From positions 186,001 to 250,000 of the forward strand of contig NZ_CALPBY010000003.1 of the NCBI RefSeq assembly GCF_943181405.1: a stretch of 64,000 nt of DNA. The letters are read 5' to 3'. Position numbers and translations under genes: made by a program. Position 1 is the first letter of the stretch. Each line of letters starts with the position of its first letter. Shown here piece after piece: positions 35,846-43,559 of this stretch. The notes below the pieces were generated by a model. The model saw nothing but the letters and a program-made list of their open reading frames with translations, searched no databases and was not told the DNA's origin. Source of the stretch: Cellulosimicrobium sp. Marseille-Q4280 (GTDB taxonomy: Bacteria; Actinomycetota; Actinomycetes; Actinomycetales; Cellulomonadaceae).

Positions 35846-36991
35846 GTGACGCACACCACCCGCGCAGCCCGCGTCCGCCTCGACAACGGAGGGCGAGCGC
35901 CCTGGCACCCGCTCGCGCGCGAGGCCTTCGAGCAGGCGCTGGACGACGGCTGGGCGGACCCGCGCCGCCTCCACGCGGAAGGTCGCCGTGCCGCGGCGCT
36001 GCTCGACGGCGCGCGGGAGGCCGTGGCCTCCGCGCTCGGGGCGAGGACCGAGGAGGTCGTCTTCACGCCGTCGCACACCGCGTCGCTCCACACGGCCGTC
36101 GCGGCGCTCGCCGCGGGACGACGACGCGTCGGCTCGCGCGTCGTCGTGGGCGCGGTCGAGCGTGCCGCGGTGCTGCACGCCGCCGAGCACGGCGGGCTCG
36201 ACCGGGTCGTCGTCCCCGTGGACGGCTCCGGACGCGTGCGGTCCGGCGAGATGTGCGACGCCGTGGCCCGGCCGGGGACCGCCCTCGCCGCGCTGCAGCA
36301 CGCCAACGGCGAGGTGGGGACCCTCCAGCCGCTCGCGGAGGTCCACGAGGCGGCGCGCGCGGCAGGCGTCCCCGTGCTCGTCGACGCGGGCGCCAGCCTC
36401 GGGCACGCCTTCGTCGAGGAGTCGTGGGACGCGCTCGCCGCGGACCCGGGCGACTGGGGTGCTGCGCCCGGCGTGGCGGTGCTCGCCCTGCGCTCGCGCG
36501 TCCGACGGCGCAGCCCGTTCCCGGAGGACCCGGACCCCTTCGCGCCCGGCGGCGTCAGCGTCCCCGCGGCGTTCTCGGCCGCCGTGGGCCTCCAGACCGT
36601 CCTCGCGGACCGCGAGGCCCAGGACGAGCGCCGACGCGCGCTCGTCGACCGCGTCCGCACGCGCGTCGCCGCGATCCCCGACGTCGAGGTGGTGGGCGAC
36701 GCCGTCGACCGGCTCCCCCACGTCGTGACGTTCTCGTTCCTCTACGTCGACGGGGAGGCGCTGCTCACCGAGCTCGACCGGGAGGGGATCGCGGTCGGCT
36801 CGGGCTCGGCGTGCACGTCCAGCGCGCTCGAGCCGTCCCACGTGCTCGCGGCGATGGGCGTCCTCACCCACGGGAACGTCCGGATCGCGATCGACCGCTC
36901 GACGACCGAGGAGGACGTCGAGCGCCTCCTCGGGGTGCTGCCGGGCGCCGTCGCCCGCGTGCGCGCCGCACTCGGGGTCGAGGGCCTGTGA
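35846..36991 (+). CDS. Class V aminotransferase fold, cysteine-desulfurase-like, PLP lysine missing
   Basis: A 381-aa protein aligned by eye with NifS/IscS-type cysteine desulfurases. Conserved: QHANGEVGTLQP (PLP-stacking His152, Asn154), VDAGASLG (Asp180, pyridine contact) and the catalytic-cysteine loop GSGSACTSSALEPSHVL (Cys323). The Schiff-base lysine is not there: where relatives read SAHKWGGPAGVG, this protein has DPGDWGAAPGVA, placing Asp203 at the lysine position. No other Lys occurs in that stretch. The downstream tusA overlaps by four bases, so a sulfur-transfer role is expected, but normal PLP chemistry is doubtful. Start GTG with GGAG five bases upstream. Confidence 0.82.
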   Translation: MTHTTRAARVRLDNGGRAPWHPLAREAFEQALDDGWADPRRLHAEGRRAAALLDGAREAVASALGARTEEVVFTPSHTASLHTAVAALAAGRRRVGSRVVVGAVERAAVLHAAEHGGLDRVVVPVDGSGRVRSGEMCDAVARPGTALAALQHANGEVGTLQPLAEVHEAARAAGVPVLVDAGASLGHAFVEESWDALAADPGDWGAAPGVAVLALRSRVRRRSPFPEDPDPFAPGGVSVPAAFSAAVGLQTVLADREAQDERRRALVDRVRTRVAAIPDVEVVGDAVDRLPHVVTFSFLYVDGEALLTELDREGIAVGSGSACTSSALEPSHVLAAMGVLTHGNVRIAIDRSTTEEDVERLLGVLPGAVARVRAALGVEGL

Positions 36992-37263
36992 GCACCGACG
37001 ACGTGCCCGCCGCAGCGGGCGGGGCACCGGGGCCGGACGTGGTGGACGCCCGCGGGCTGCGCTGCCCGCTCCCCGTGATCCGCCTCGCCGCGGCGGCGCG
37101 CGGCCACGAGACCGGCGACCTGCTCACCGTGTGGTCGACGGACCCGGCCGCCCGTCTCGACGTGCCGGCCTGGGCACGCATGCGCGGCCACCGCGTCGTC
37201 GTGGAGCGCGAGCTGGCCGGCGCACCGGCGGCGTGGGCGATCACGGTCGAGCTCGGTCCCTGA
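36988..37263 (+). CDS. tusA: TusA-family sulfurtransferase
   Basis: A 91-aa SirA/TusA protein with the CPxP motif in ARGLRCPLPVIRLA; its Cys carries persulfide sulfur for tRNA thiolation, molybdenum cofactor or related pathways. The GTG start overlaps the desulfurase-like stop (GTGA), so the two are co-translated. TusA normally takes sulfur from a cysteine desulfurase; its partner here lacks the PLP lysine, which makes the source of sulfur uncertain. A terminator follows. Confidence 0.85.
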   Translation: MSTDDVPAAAGGAPGPDVVDARGLRCPLPVIRLAAAARGHETGDLLTVWSTDPAARLDVPAWARMRGHRVVVERELAGAPAAWAITVELGP

Positions 37264-37270
37264 GGGGACG

Positions 37271-37306
37271 ACGAGAGCCCGGCCCCCGAGGGGACCGGGC
37301 TCTCGT
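37271..37306. terminator. Convergent terminator between tusA and erpA
   Basis: A perfect 12-bp stem (37271-37282 with 37295-37306) in the 64-bp gap between the stop codons. Confidence 0.75.
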
Positions 37307-37327
37307 GGAGTCCGCCGGAGCGGCGCG

Positions 37328-37678
37328 TCAGCTGAAGGAGCCGCCGCACGCGCAGGCGCTGCCCGCGTTGGGGTTGTCGATGGTGAAGCCCTGCTTCTCG
37401 ATCGTGTCGGCGAAGTCGATCGTCGCCCCCTCGAGGTACGGGACGCTCATCTTGTCGACCACGACCTCGACGCCGTCGTAGTCGCGCAGGGCATCGCCCT
37501 CGAGAAGACGCTCGTCGAAGTAGAGCTGGTAGATCAGGCCGGAACAGCCGCCGGGCTGCACCGCGACGCGCAGACGCAGGTCGTCGCGGCCCTCCTGCTC
37601 GAGGAGGGTGCGGACCTTGTCCGCGGCCACATCGGTCAGGTCGACGCCGTGGGTGGCAATCTCGGTGGTCTCGCTCAT
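37328..37678 (-). CDS. erpA: Iron-sulfur cluster insertion protein (A-type carrier)
   Basis: A 116-aa HesB/IscA/ErpA protein that carries Fe-S clusters to apo-enzymes. The three ligand cysteines are in QPGGCSGLIYQL and the C-terminal NAGSACACGGSF. Start ATG with GGAG five bases upstream. Location beside the glycerate-kinase-like gene matches Rv2204c-Rv2205c. Likely clients nearby in the genome include NadA and the Rieske protein. Confidence 0.93.
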   Translation of the reverse strand: MSETTEIATHGVDLTDVAADKVRTLLEQEGRDDLRLRVAVQPGGCSGLIYQLYFDERLLEGDALRDYDGVEVVVDKMSVPYLEGATIDFADTIEKQGFTIDNPNAGSACACGGSFS

Positions 37679-37900
37679 CTCGTCTCCGCGCTGTCGGGGG
37701 CACGTGGTGCCCCGGTGGTGGCCGGCTATCCGTGGCCTCTCGAGCTGGTCCCCCGAGAGATCCCGTCAGGTCCACAACACCACACGTGCCGGTCGTGTTC
37801 CCGAGTCTACGACGCGTCCGAGGCGTACGGTCGAACGGCGGTCCCGCCGACGCGCGAGGACCCGCACCACCTCCCACGACCCCCGAGGACCGAGACGGCC

Positions 37901-38329
37901 ATGGACCAGGCGCTGCACCTCCTGACGATCGCGACGCGTGACCTCGATGCGACACGCCGTTTCTACGGCGCCCTGGGCTGGAGCGCGCAGCTCGACGTCC
38001 CCGGCGAGATCGTGTTCTACCGCTCCGCCGGCGGCCAGCTCCTCGGCTTCTTCGAGGAGTCGAAGTTCGTGCGCGACCAGGGCGTGGTGGAGGGGACGCC
38101 GGCGGTGACCGGTCTCACGCTCTCCCACAACGTCGGCTCGCCCGCCGAGGTCGTCGCGCTCGTCGAGCGCATGCTCGCCGCGGGCGCCGAGCTCCGCAAG
38201 GCGCCCCAGCAGGGTGAGTTCGGCGGCGTCTTCCACGCGCACGTCGCCGACCCGAACGGTCTCGTCTGGGAGATCGCCCACAACCCGGCGTGGCGGGTGC
38301 TTCCCGACGGGAGCGTCGACCTCGGCTGA
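37901..38329 (+). CDS. VOC family protein
   Basis: A 142-aa glyoxalase-fold protein: MDQALHLLTIATRDLDATRRFY begins the first module and VFHAHVADPNGLVWEIAHNP ends the second with the usual DPxGxxxE motif. The substrate is unknown. ATG at 37901 is preferred to longer frames because the fold starts immediately after it; GAGGA lies about eleven bases upstream. Confidence 0.8.
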   Translation: MDQALHLLTIATRDLDATRRFYGALGWSAQLDVPGEIVFYRSAGGQLLGFFEESKFVRDQGVVEGTPAVTGLTLSHNVGSPAEVVALVERMLAAGAELRKAPQQGEFGGVFHAHVADPNGLVWEIAHNPAWRVLPDGSVDLG

Positions 38330-38403
38330 CGCGGTCGCGGGCAGGTGACGCCTTCCCGGCGCACGGTAGAGGCACGGCGCCGGGCACGGTGTCAGGCACG
38401 GTG

Positions 38404-39666
38404 TCAGGTGCGCGACCAGGTGCGTGCGACGCGCTCGACGAGGGAGCGCGGCGGGTCCTCGCCCCACGCGTAGACGCCGCTGAGGCCGGCGGCGGCCTGC
38501 TCACGCCGCCCGGCGACGACCGACCGGGCGACGACCACCACCGGCACGGCGTGCCGCGCCGCACGGTGCGCGACCTCGTGGACGGCGCCGTCGCCCAGCT
38601 CGTGCGCCCCGAGCTCGTCCGCGACGACGACCACGAGGTCGGCGTCGGCGAGGCGCTCGTCGAGGCCGACGGCTCCGGCGACGACACGCAGCGCCGGCAC
38701 GAGCCGACCCCCGAGCGCCGCGACGGCGAAGGCCGCACCGCCGCCGCTGCCCGCACCCGGGACGCCGGCGAGCCGACGCGGGCCCGACGCGGCGAGCAGG
38801 TCGCGCCCGAGCGGCCCGCCGCCGTCCCGGTCGAGCACCTCGACGGCGGCGGCCACGTCGTGCGCGAACGCACCGAGCGCGCGCTCCAGGTCCTGCGCGA
38901 CCGCGTCGTCGACCCCTCGTGCCGCGAGCGCCGCGCTGGCCCCGTGCAGCCCGAGGAGCGGCGCGTCCGTGGCGACCGCCGCGACGAGATGGGCTCCACG
39001 CAGGGCGTCCCGGGCCGTGCGCAGCTGGTCTGCCACCGGGGCGTCCACCGTGCCGGCCAGCGCGCGGAGCAGTCCGGCACCGGCGTCGTGGCTGCGGGCT
39101 CCCCCGGTCCCGAGCACGACGCGTCCAGGGCGCCCGTCGACGGTCCGCGCGGCGTCCGCGCAGAGCGCGAGCAGGTGGCCGAGGGCGTCGGACGCCCGAG
39201 GGGCCGTCGAGGCGGCAAGGCTGCGCGCGAGACCGCCGGGCGGGCGGCGGTGGGACGTGTCGTCGTGGGTCCCGAGGTCGTCGGCGGCGGGTACCTGGGA
39301 GGCGTCCGCATAGACCGTGCCGGTGCGGACGTCCCGGCGGACCGCGACCGGCACGTCCCGGCCGCCCGGGCCGGGGACCACGCCGGCGAGCAGCTCGGGC
39401 GCGACGAGGGCGACGGCGTCGAGGAAGGCCGGTCCTGAGGTCGCGAGCCCGACGTGGTGGACCCGCACCCCGTCCTGAGGGCGTCCGGGGGTGGCCTCTG
39501 CCGTCTCCGCCCACCAGCGCGCGACGTCGCGAGGAGCCGGCACCGACCGCGCGGACGCCGGCTCGCCGTCCCCGCCCGGCCACGCGGGCGCCGGGTCGCC
39601 CGCCTCGTCCGGCCACGCGCCGTCGGGCACGGAGGGACCGGTCGACCCGGTGACGAGGACGCGCAT
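38404..39666 (-). CDS. Glycerate-kinase-like protein with degenerate active site
   Basis: A 420-aa protein related to GlxK/GckA glycerate kinases (Rv2205c type). The C-terminal half keeps the fold landmarks VVLGTGGARSHDAGAGLL and GAGSGGGAAFAVAALGGRL followed by AVGLDERLADADLVVV. Family catalytic motifs are altered: the N-terminal PDSFKGS is absent, CDVDNPL reads VATDAPL, FGPQKGA reads LAARGVD, and GEGRLD reads VADELG. It is probably not an active glycerate kinase. The ATG at 39666 lies 6 nt after CACAAT on the minus strand, a weaker leaderless signature. Adjacent to erpA, as in M. tuberculosis. Confidence 0.7.
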   Translation of the reverse strand: MRVLVTGSTGPSVPDGAWPDEAGDPAPAWPGGDGEPASARSVPAPRDVARWWAETAEATPGRPQDGVRVHHVGLATSGPAFLDAVALVAPELLAGVVPGPGGRDVPVAVRRDVRTGTVYADASQVPAADDLGTHDDTSHRRPPGGLARSLAASTAPRASDALGHLLALCADAARTVDGRPGRVVLGTGGARSHDAGAGLLRALAGTVDAPVADQLRTARDALRGAHLVAAVATDAPLLGLHGASAALAARGVDDAVAQDLERALGAFAHDVAAAVEVLDRDGGGPLGRDLLAASGPRRLAGVPGAGSGGGAAFAVAALGGRLVPALRVVAGAVGLDERLADADLVVVVADELGAHELGDGAVHEVAHRAARHAVPVVVVARSVVAGRREQAAAGLSGVYAWGEDPPRSLVERVARTWSRT

Positions 39667-39763
39667 GCGGGGATTGTGCCAGCCCGCGGGCGGACGAGAA
39701 GGCCGCACGACGGCCCGGGCCGGGCGAGGACATGACGACGACGCGCTGTGCGACGATGGTCCC

Positions 39764-41014
39764 GTGAGCACTGGTAGCACCTTGCTGGACTCCGGCCTGA
39801 CCGGTCCCGACGCGGCTTCTCGCGGGAACGGCTCCGGCTTCGCCGAGCCCGCTCCCTCCGCCCTCCTGCTGCTCGGGCAGGGCCGCGACCTCGCGTCCGA
39901 GCGCGGCGTCGAGTGCGTCGGCGACCTGCCCGCGCCGAGCGACCCGGACCTCGTGGAGCGTGCGCGCGCGGCGCGCGCGGCGCTGGGCGAGCGCGCGTTC
40001 GTCCTCGGCCACCACTACCAGCGCGACGAGGTGATCGACTTCGCCGACGTCACGGGCGACTCGTTCAAGCTCGCGCGAGAGGCCGCCGCACGGCCCGAGG
40101 CGGAGTTCATCCTCTTCTGCGGCGTGCACTTCATGGCGGAGAGCGCGGACATCCTCACGTCCGACGCGCAGCAGGTCGTCCTGCCGGACCTCGCCGCGGG
40201 CTGCTCGATGGCCGACATGGCGGCGATCGACCAGGTCGAGGACGCGTGGGACGTGCTGGAGGAGGCGGGGATCGCCGACTCGACGATCCCCGTGACGTAC
40301 ATGAACTCGTCCGCGGCGATCAAGGCGTTCACGGGTCGCCACGGCGGCACGGTGTGCACGTCGTCCAACGCGGAGGTCGCGCTGCGCTGGGCGTTCGAGC
40401 AGGTGGGTGGCGTCGACGGCACGGGCAAGGTGCTCTTCCTGCCCGACCAGCACCTGGGACGCAACACGGCGGTGCTCAAGCTCGCGATGTCGCTCGACGA
40501 CTGCGTCGTGTTCGACCCGCGCAAGCCGAACGGCGGCCTGACCGACGCCGAGCTGCGCGACGCGCGCATGATCCTGTGGCGCGGTCACTGCTCGGTGCAC
40601 GGACGGTTCTCCGCGAAGAACGTGAGCGACATCCGGGCCGCGGTGCCCGACGTCAACGTGCTCGTGCACCCGGAGTGCAAGAACGAGGTGGTCACCGCGG
40701 CGGACCTGGTGGGCTCGACCGAGTTCATCATCCAGACGCTCGACGCCGCGGAGCCGGGGTCGTCCTGGGCGATCGGGACGGAGCTCAACCTCGTGCGGCG
40801 CGTCGCCCGCGCCCACCCGGACAAGCAGGTGCACTACCTCGACTCGACGGTGTGCTTCTGCTCGACGATGAACCGGATCGACCTGCCGCACCTCGTGTGG
40901 GCGATGGAGTCGCTCGCCGCGGGCCGCGTGGTCAACCGGATCGTCGTGGACGCCGACGACGCGCACTGGGCGCGCGTCGCGCTCGACCAGATGCTGGCCC
41001 TGCCGGGGATCTAG
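39764..41014 (+). CDS. nadA: Quinolinate synthase
   Basis: A 416-aa Fe-S enzyme that condenses iminoaspartate with dihydroxyacetone phosphate in NAD synthesis. Landmarks are FVLGHHYQRDEVIDFAD, FCGVHFMAESADIL (first cluster Cys), PDQHLGRNTA, WRGHCSVHGRF (second Cys) and the final STVCFCSTMNRI. The GTG at 39764 is preceded by GACGAT and 6 nt, a weaker leaderless signature. nadB and nadC are not next to it here. The gene after it encodes an unrelated DJ-1 family protein. Confidence 0.94.
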   Translation: MSTGSTLLDSGLTGPDAASRGNGSGFAEPAPSALLLLGQGRDLASERGVECVGDLPAPSDPDLVERARAARAALGERAFVLGHHYQRDEVIDFADVTGDSFKLAREAAARPEAEFILFCGVHFMAESADILTSDAQQVVLPDLAAGCSMADMAAIDQVEDAWDVLEEAGIADSTIPVTYMNSSAAIKAFTGRHGGTVCTSSNAEVALRWAFEQVGGVDGTGKVLFLPDQHLGRNTAVLKLAMSLDDCVVFDPRKPNGGLTDAELRDARMILWRGHCSVHGRFSAKNVSDIRAAVPDVNVLVHPECKNEVVTAADLVGSTEFIIQTLDAAEPGSSWAIGTELNLVRRVARAHPDKQVHYLDSTVCFCSTMNRIDLPHLVWAMESLAAGRVVNRIVVDADDAHWARVALDQMLALPGI

Positions 41015-41067
41015 CGGCCCGGCGCGACGAGGCCGTCGAGACACCGGCGGCACGCGGAGGTGGGTGC

Positions 41068-41667
41068 ATGAGCACCGGCAACGGGATGAACGTCGGCATC
41101 TTCGTGTTCGACGAGGCGGAGGAGCTCGACGTCGCGGGCCCGTTCGAGGTCCTCACCGCGTGGGCGCAGCACTCCGCCATCAAGCCGCACGTCTCGACGT
41201 TCTCCTGGGACGGTGGCGGCGTACGCCTCGCGAAGGGTCTGCGGCTCGTCCCGGACCGGTCGGCCGACGACGTCGGGCCGCTGCACGTGCTCGTGCACCC
41301 CGGCGGCTGGGGAACGCGCACGCTCCTCGCCGACGGCGCGCACCTCGAGTGGCTGCACGCGATGCGCGCGCAGACGCCCCTCATCGCGAGCGTGTGCACG
41401 GGCTCGCTCGTGCTCGCGGCCGCCGGCCTGCTCGCGGGGCGTCCGGCGACGACGCACTGGGCCCACTACGACGACCTCGCCGAGATCGACCCGAGCGTCG
41501 TGCTCGACACCGAGGCGCGCTACGTCGACGACGGCGACGTCGTGACGTCGGCGGGCGTCTCGGCGGGCATCGACATGGCGCTGCACCTCGTGGCCCGGCT
41601 CGAGAGCCCGGACGTGGCCCGCGCCGTGCGGCGCGCGATCCAGTACGACCCGTCCCCGCCGGTCTAG
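41068..41667 (+). CDS. DJ-1/PfpI family protein
   Basis: A 199-aa class I glutamine-amidotransferase-like fold. The nucleophile Cys110 sits in the elbow LIASVCTGSLVLA; the N-terminal VFDEAEELDVAGPFEVL is typical of the subgroup that includes isonitrile hydratases and the N-terminal domain of AraC-like regulators. There is no DNA-binding domain. The substrate is unknown. ATG at 41068 with GGAGG about seven bases upstream, 53 bases after nadA, so it may be co-transcribed. Confidence 0.82.
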   Translation: MSTGNGMNVGIFVFDEAEELDVAGPFEVLTAWAQHSAIKPHVSTFSWDGGGVRLAKGLRLVPDRSADDVGPLHVLVHPGGWGTRTLLADGAHLEWLHAMRAQTPLIASVCTGSLVLAAAGLLAGRPATTHWAHYDDLAEIDPSVVLDTEARYVDDGDVVTSAGVSAGIDMALHLVARLESPDVARAVRRAIQYDPSPPV

Positions 41668-41685
41668 CAGCGAGCCGACGAGGGC

Positions 41686-42066
41686 TCAGCCCGCGGTGGA
41701 GGACGCGGAGCGTCGCGAGCGGTAGCGGCCGGAGCGGTGCGCCCAGACGTCGAACGCCACCGTGCAGAACGGCGGGACGGTCGCCGCGAGCGCGAGGAAC
41801 GTGGTCCAGAGCGACCAGCGCACGCGCACCGCGACCGCTGCGGCGAGCGCGACGTAGACCAGCACGAGCCCGCCGTGGACCGGCCCGAAGATCTCGACCC
41901 CTCGCTCGGTCGTCCCGGCGACCCACTTGAGGTACATCCCGACGAGCAGGCCCGCCCAGGAGAACGCCTCGGCGATCGCGACGGCGCGGAACGCGCGCAC
42001 GACCCACGGGTGCCGTGCCGGGTCGGGGGTGGCGGTGGGGCGAGGTGCGGTGCTCGTCGTCGTCAC
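41686..42066 (-). CDS. DUF3817 membrane protein
   Basis: A 126-aa integral membrane protein with three TM helices: VVRAFRAVAIAEAFSWAGLL, the conserved VEIFGPVHGGLVLVYV and a third around WTTFLALAATVPPF. The family is widespread in actinobacteria and uncharacterised. GTG at 42066 is preferred (GAGG nine bases upstream); an ATG three codons further upstream at 42075 is possible. Confidence 0.8.
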   Translation of the reverse strand: MTTTSTAPRPTATPDPARHPWVVRAFRAVAIAEAFSWAGLLVGMYLKWVAGTTERGVEIFGPVHGGLVLVYVALAAAVAVRVRWSLWTTFLALAATVPPFCTVAFDVWAHRSGRYRSRRSASSTAG

Positions 42067-42120
42067 GCCGCGCATCCTCGCACACTCCCGTCGGTACCTG
42101 ATACCGGTGGTCCGGGATAG

Positions 42121-42126
42121 TAGCCT
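42121..42126 (+). promoter_or_regulatory. -10 hexamer TAGCCT, leaderless start of the thioesterase gene
   Basis: TAGCCT, 6 nt, GTG at 42133. Confidence 0.55.
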
Positions 42127-42132
42127 GCGACC

Positions 42133-42666
42133 GTGACCCGCCAGCTCCAGCTCCTCGTCGCCAGCACGATGCCCCGCAGAGCCGTCCCCGGCCGGGACCC
42201 TCTCGACCCGTCGGTGACGCGCCTCCGTGTCCACCCCGGCGACCTCGACTTCTACCTGCACGTGAACAACGGCGTGTACCTGCAGATGATGGACGTCGCG
42301 CGCAGCAACTACATCGCCGACCTCGGCGGCTTCTCGCTCCTCAAGGGCAAGGGGTGGTACCCGGTGGTCGCGGCGTCGACGGTGAAGTACCGCCGCTCGC
42401 TGCAGCTGTGGGACCGGTTCGAGATCACGACGCGCGTGGTCGGCTGGGACGAGCGCGTCGTCTACCTCGAGCAGGTGTTCACGCGCCGCGGCGACCCGTG
42501 CGCGCGAGGCCTCGTCGCGGGCCGGTTCCTCGCCCGCGGCTCCGGGGACCGAGTGCCGGCACCCGACGTCGTCGGGCTGCTCGGCGGTGACGTGGTCTCG
42601 CCCGAGCTCCCCGACGACGTCGCGGCCTGGGCCCGCGCGCTCGACGTCGCCCACCGCAACGTCTGA
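42133..42666 (+). CDS. Hot-dog fold acyl-CoA thioesterase
   Basis: A 177-aa 4HBT-like thioesterase. The signature LDFYLHVNNGVYLQMMDVAR holds the HVNNxxY motif of this fold, and the following VKYRRSLQLWDRFEITTRV is the central strand pair. It likely hydrolyses acyl-CoA; chain length is not predictable. The start is set by TAGCCT. Divergent from the DUF3817 gene with 66 bp between starts. Confidence 0.82.
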   Translation: MTRQLQLLVASTMPRRAVPGRDPLDPSVTRLRVHPGDLDFYLHVNNGVYLQMMDVARSNYIADLGGFSLLKGKGWYPVVAASTVKYRRSLQLWDRFEITTRVVGWDERVVYLEQVFTRRGDPCARGLVAGRFLARGSGDRVPAPDVVGLLGGDVVSPELPDDVAAWARALDVAHRNV

Positions 42667-42700
42667 GCCCGGAGCCCCCCGCTGGTGGTTCGATGGGCGG

Positions 42701-43537
42701 ATGGGAACCGATCCGTTCGACGCCACGATGGTGCCCGCGCTCCCCTGCCCCGACATCGACGCGGTGCGCGACTTCTGGGTGGATCTCGGGCTCGTCGTCA
42801 CCTACCGCCAGCTCCGCCCGAACCCGTACCTCGTGGTGCGGCGCGGGGGGTTCGAGATCCACTACTTCGGGCTCGACGGCGTCGCCCCCGAGGACTCGTA
42901 CAGCACGTGCATCGCGCTCGTCGACGACACCGCGCCGGTGTTCGAGACCTTCGCCGCCGGTCTGCGCGCCCGGTACGGTCGCCTGCCCCTGACCGGCGTC
43001 CCGCGCATCACGCGCCCGCGCCGCCGCGCCAACGTGGGCGGCACGGCGGGGTTCAGCGTCGTCGACCCGGCAGGCAACTGGGTACGCGTCATGCGTGGTG
43101 CACCCGCCGGCGCCGGCAGCCCCGAAGGGGACGGCGTCCCCGAGGACCGGCAGGGCCAGCCCGGCCAGCCCGGCCAGCGGGCCGGCACCGAGGACGACTC
43201 TGCCCGCAAGGCCTACGCCGAACGGCCCGCGGGCAGGGTCGCGCGGGCGATCGACGACGCCGTCGTGCAGGCCGACTCCCACGGCGACGCCGTGCAGGGC
43301 CGCCGGATCCTCGCGGGCGCGCTGCGGCGTGCGGGCGACGACACCGACCCCGTCGACCACGTGCGCGCGCTCGCCTACCTCGCGGAGCTCGCCGTGCGCA
43401 CGGACGACCCCGACGCGGCCCGGGAGCACCTGCACGCCCTCGCGGCGCTCGTCCCGACGCTCGACGAGGCCGACCGCCAGGCCGTCGGCACGGAGCTCGA
43501 GGACGCCGCCGAGCTCCGCGCGAGCCTCGAGGCCTGA
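42701..43537 (+). CDS. VOC domain fused to a TPR-like C-terminal domain
   Basis: A 278-aa protein. Residues about 8-130 form a bleomycin-resistance/VOC domain (ALPCPDIDAVRDFWVDLGLV to FSVVDPAGNWVRVMR). A Gly/Pro/Gln-rich linker follows (GQPGQPGQ). The last about 100 residues are helical and resemble tandem TPR-like pairs (HVRALAYLAELAVRTDDPDA and after). ATG 42701 has no ribosome binding site; TTCGAT lies 6 nt upstream. The fusion suggests substrate binding coupled to protein interaction, which is an inference. Confidence 0.75.
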   Translation: MGTDPFDATMVPALPCPDIDAVRDFWVDLGLVVTYRQLRPNPYLVVRRGGFEIHYFGLDGVAPEDSYSTCIALVDDTAPVFETFAAGLRARYGRLPLTGVPRITRPRRRANVGGTAGFSVVDPAGNWVRVMRGAPAGAGSPEGDGVPEDRQGQPGQPGQRAGTEDDSARKAYAERPAGRVARAIDDAVVQADSHGDAVQGRRILAGALRRAGDDTDPVDHVRALAYLAELAVRTDDPDAAREHLHALAALVPTLDEADRQAVGTELEDAAELRASLEA

Positions 43538-43559
43538 GCCCGGGCCCTCCGACGACCCG

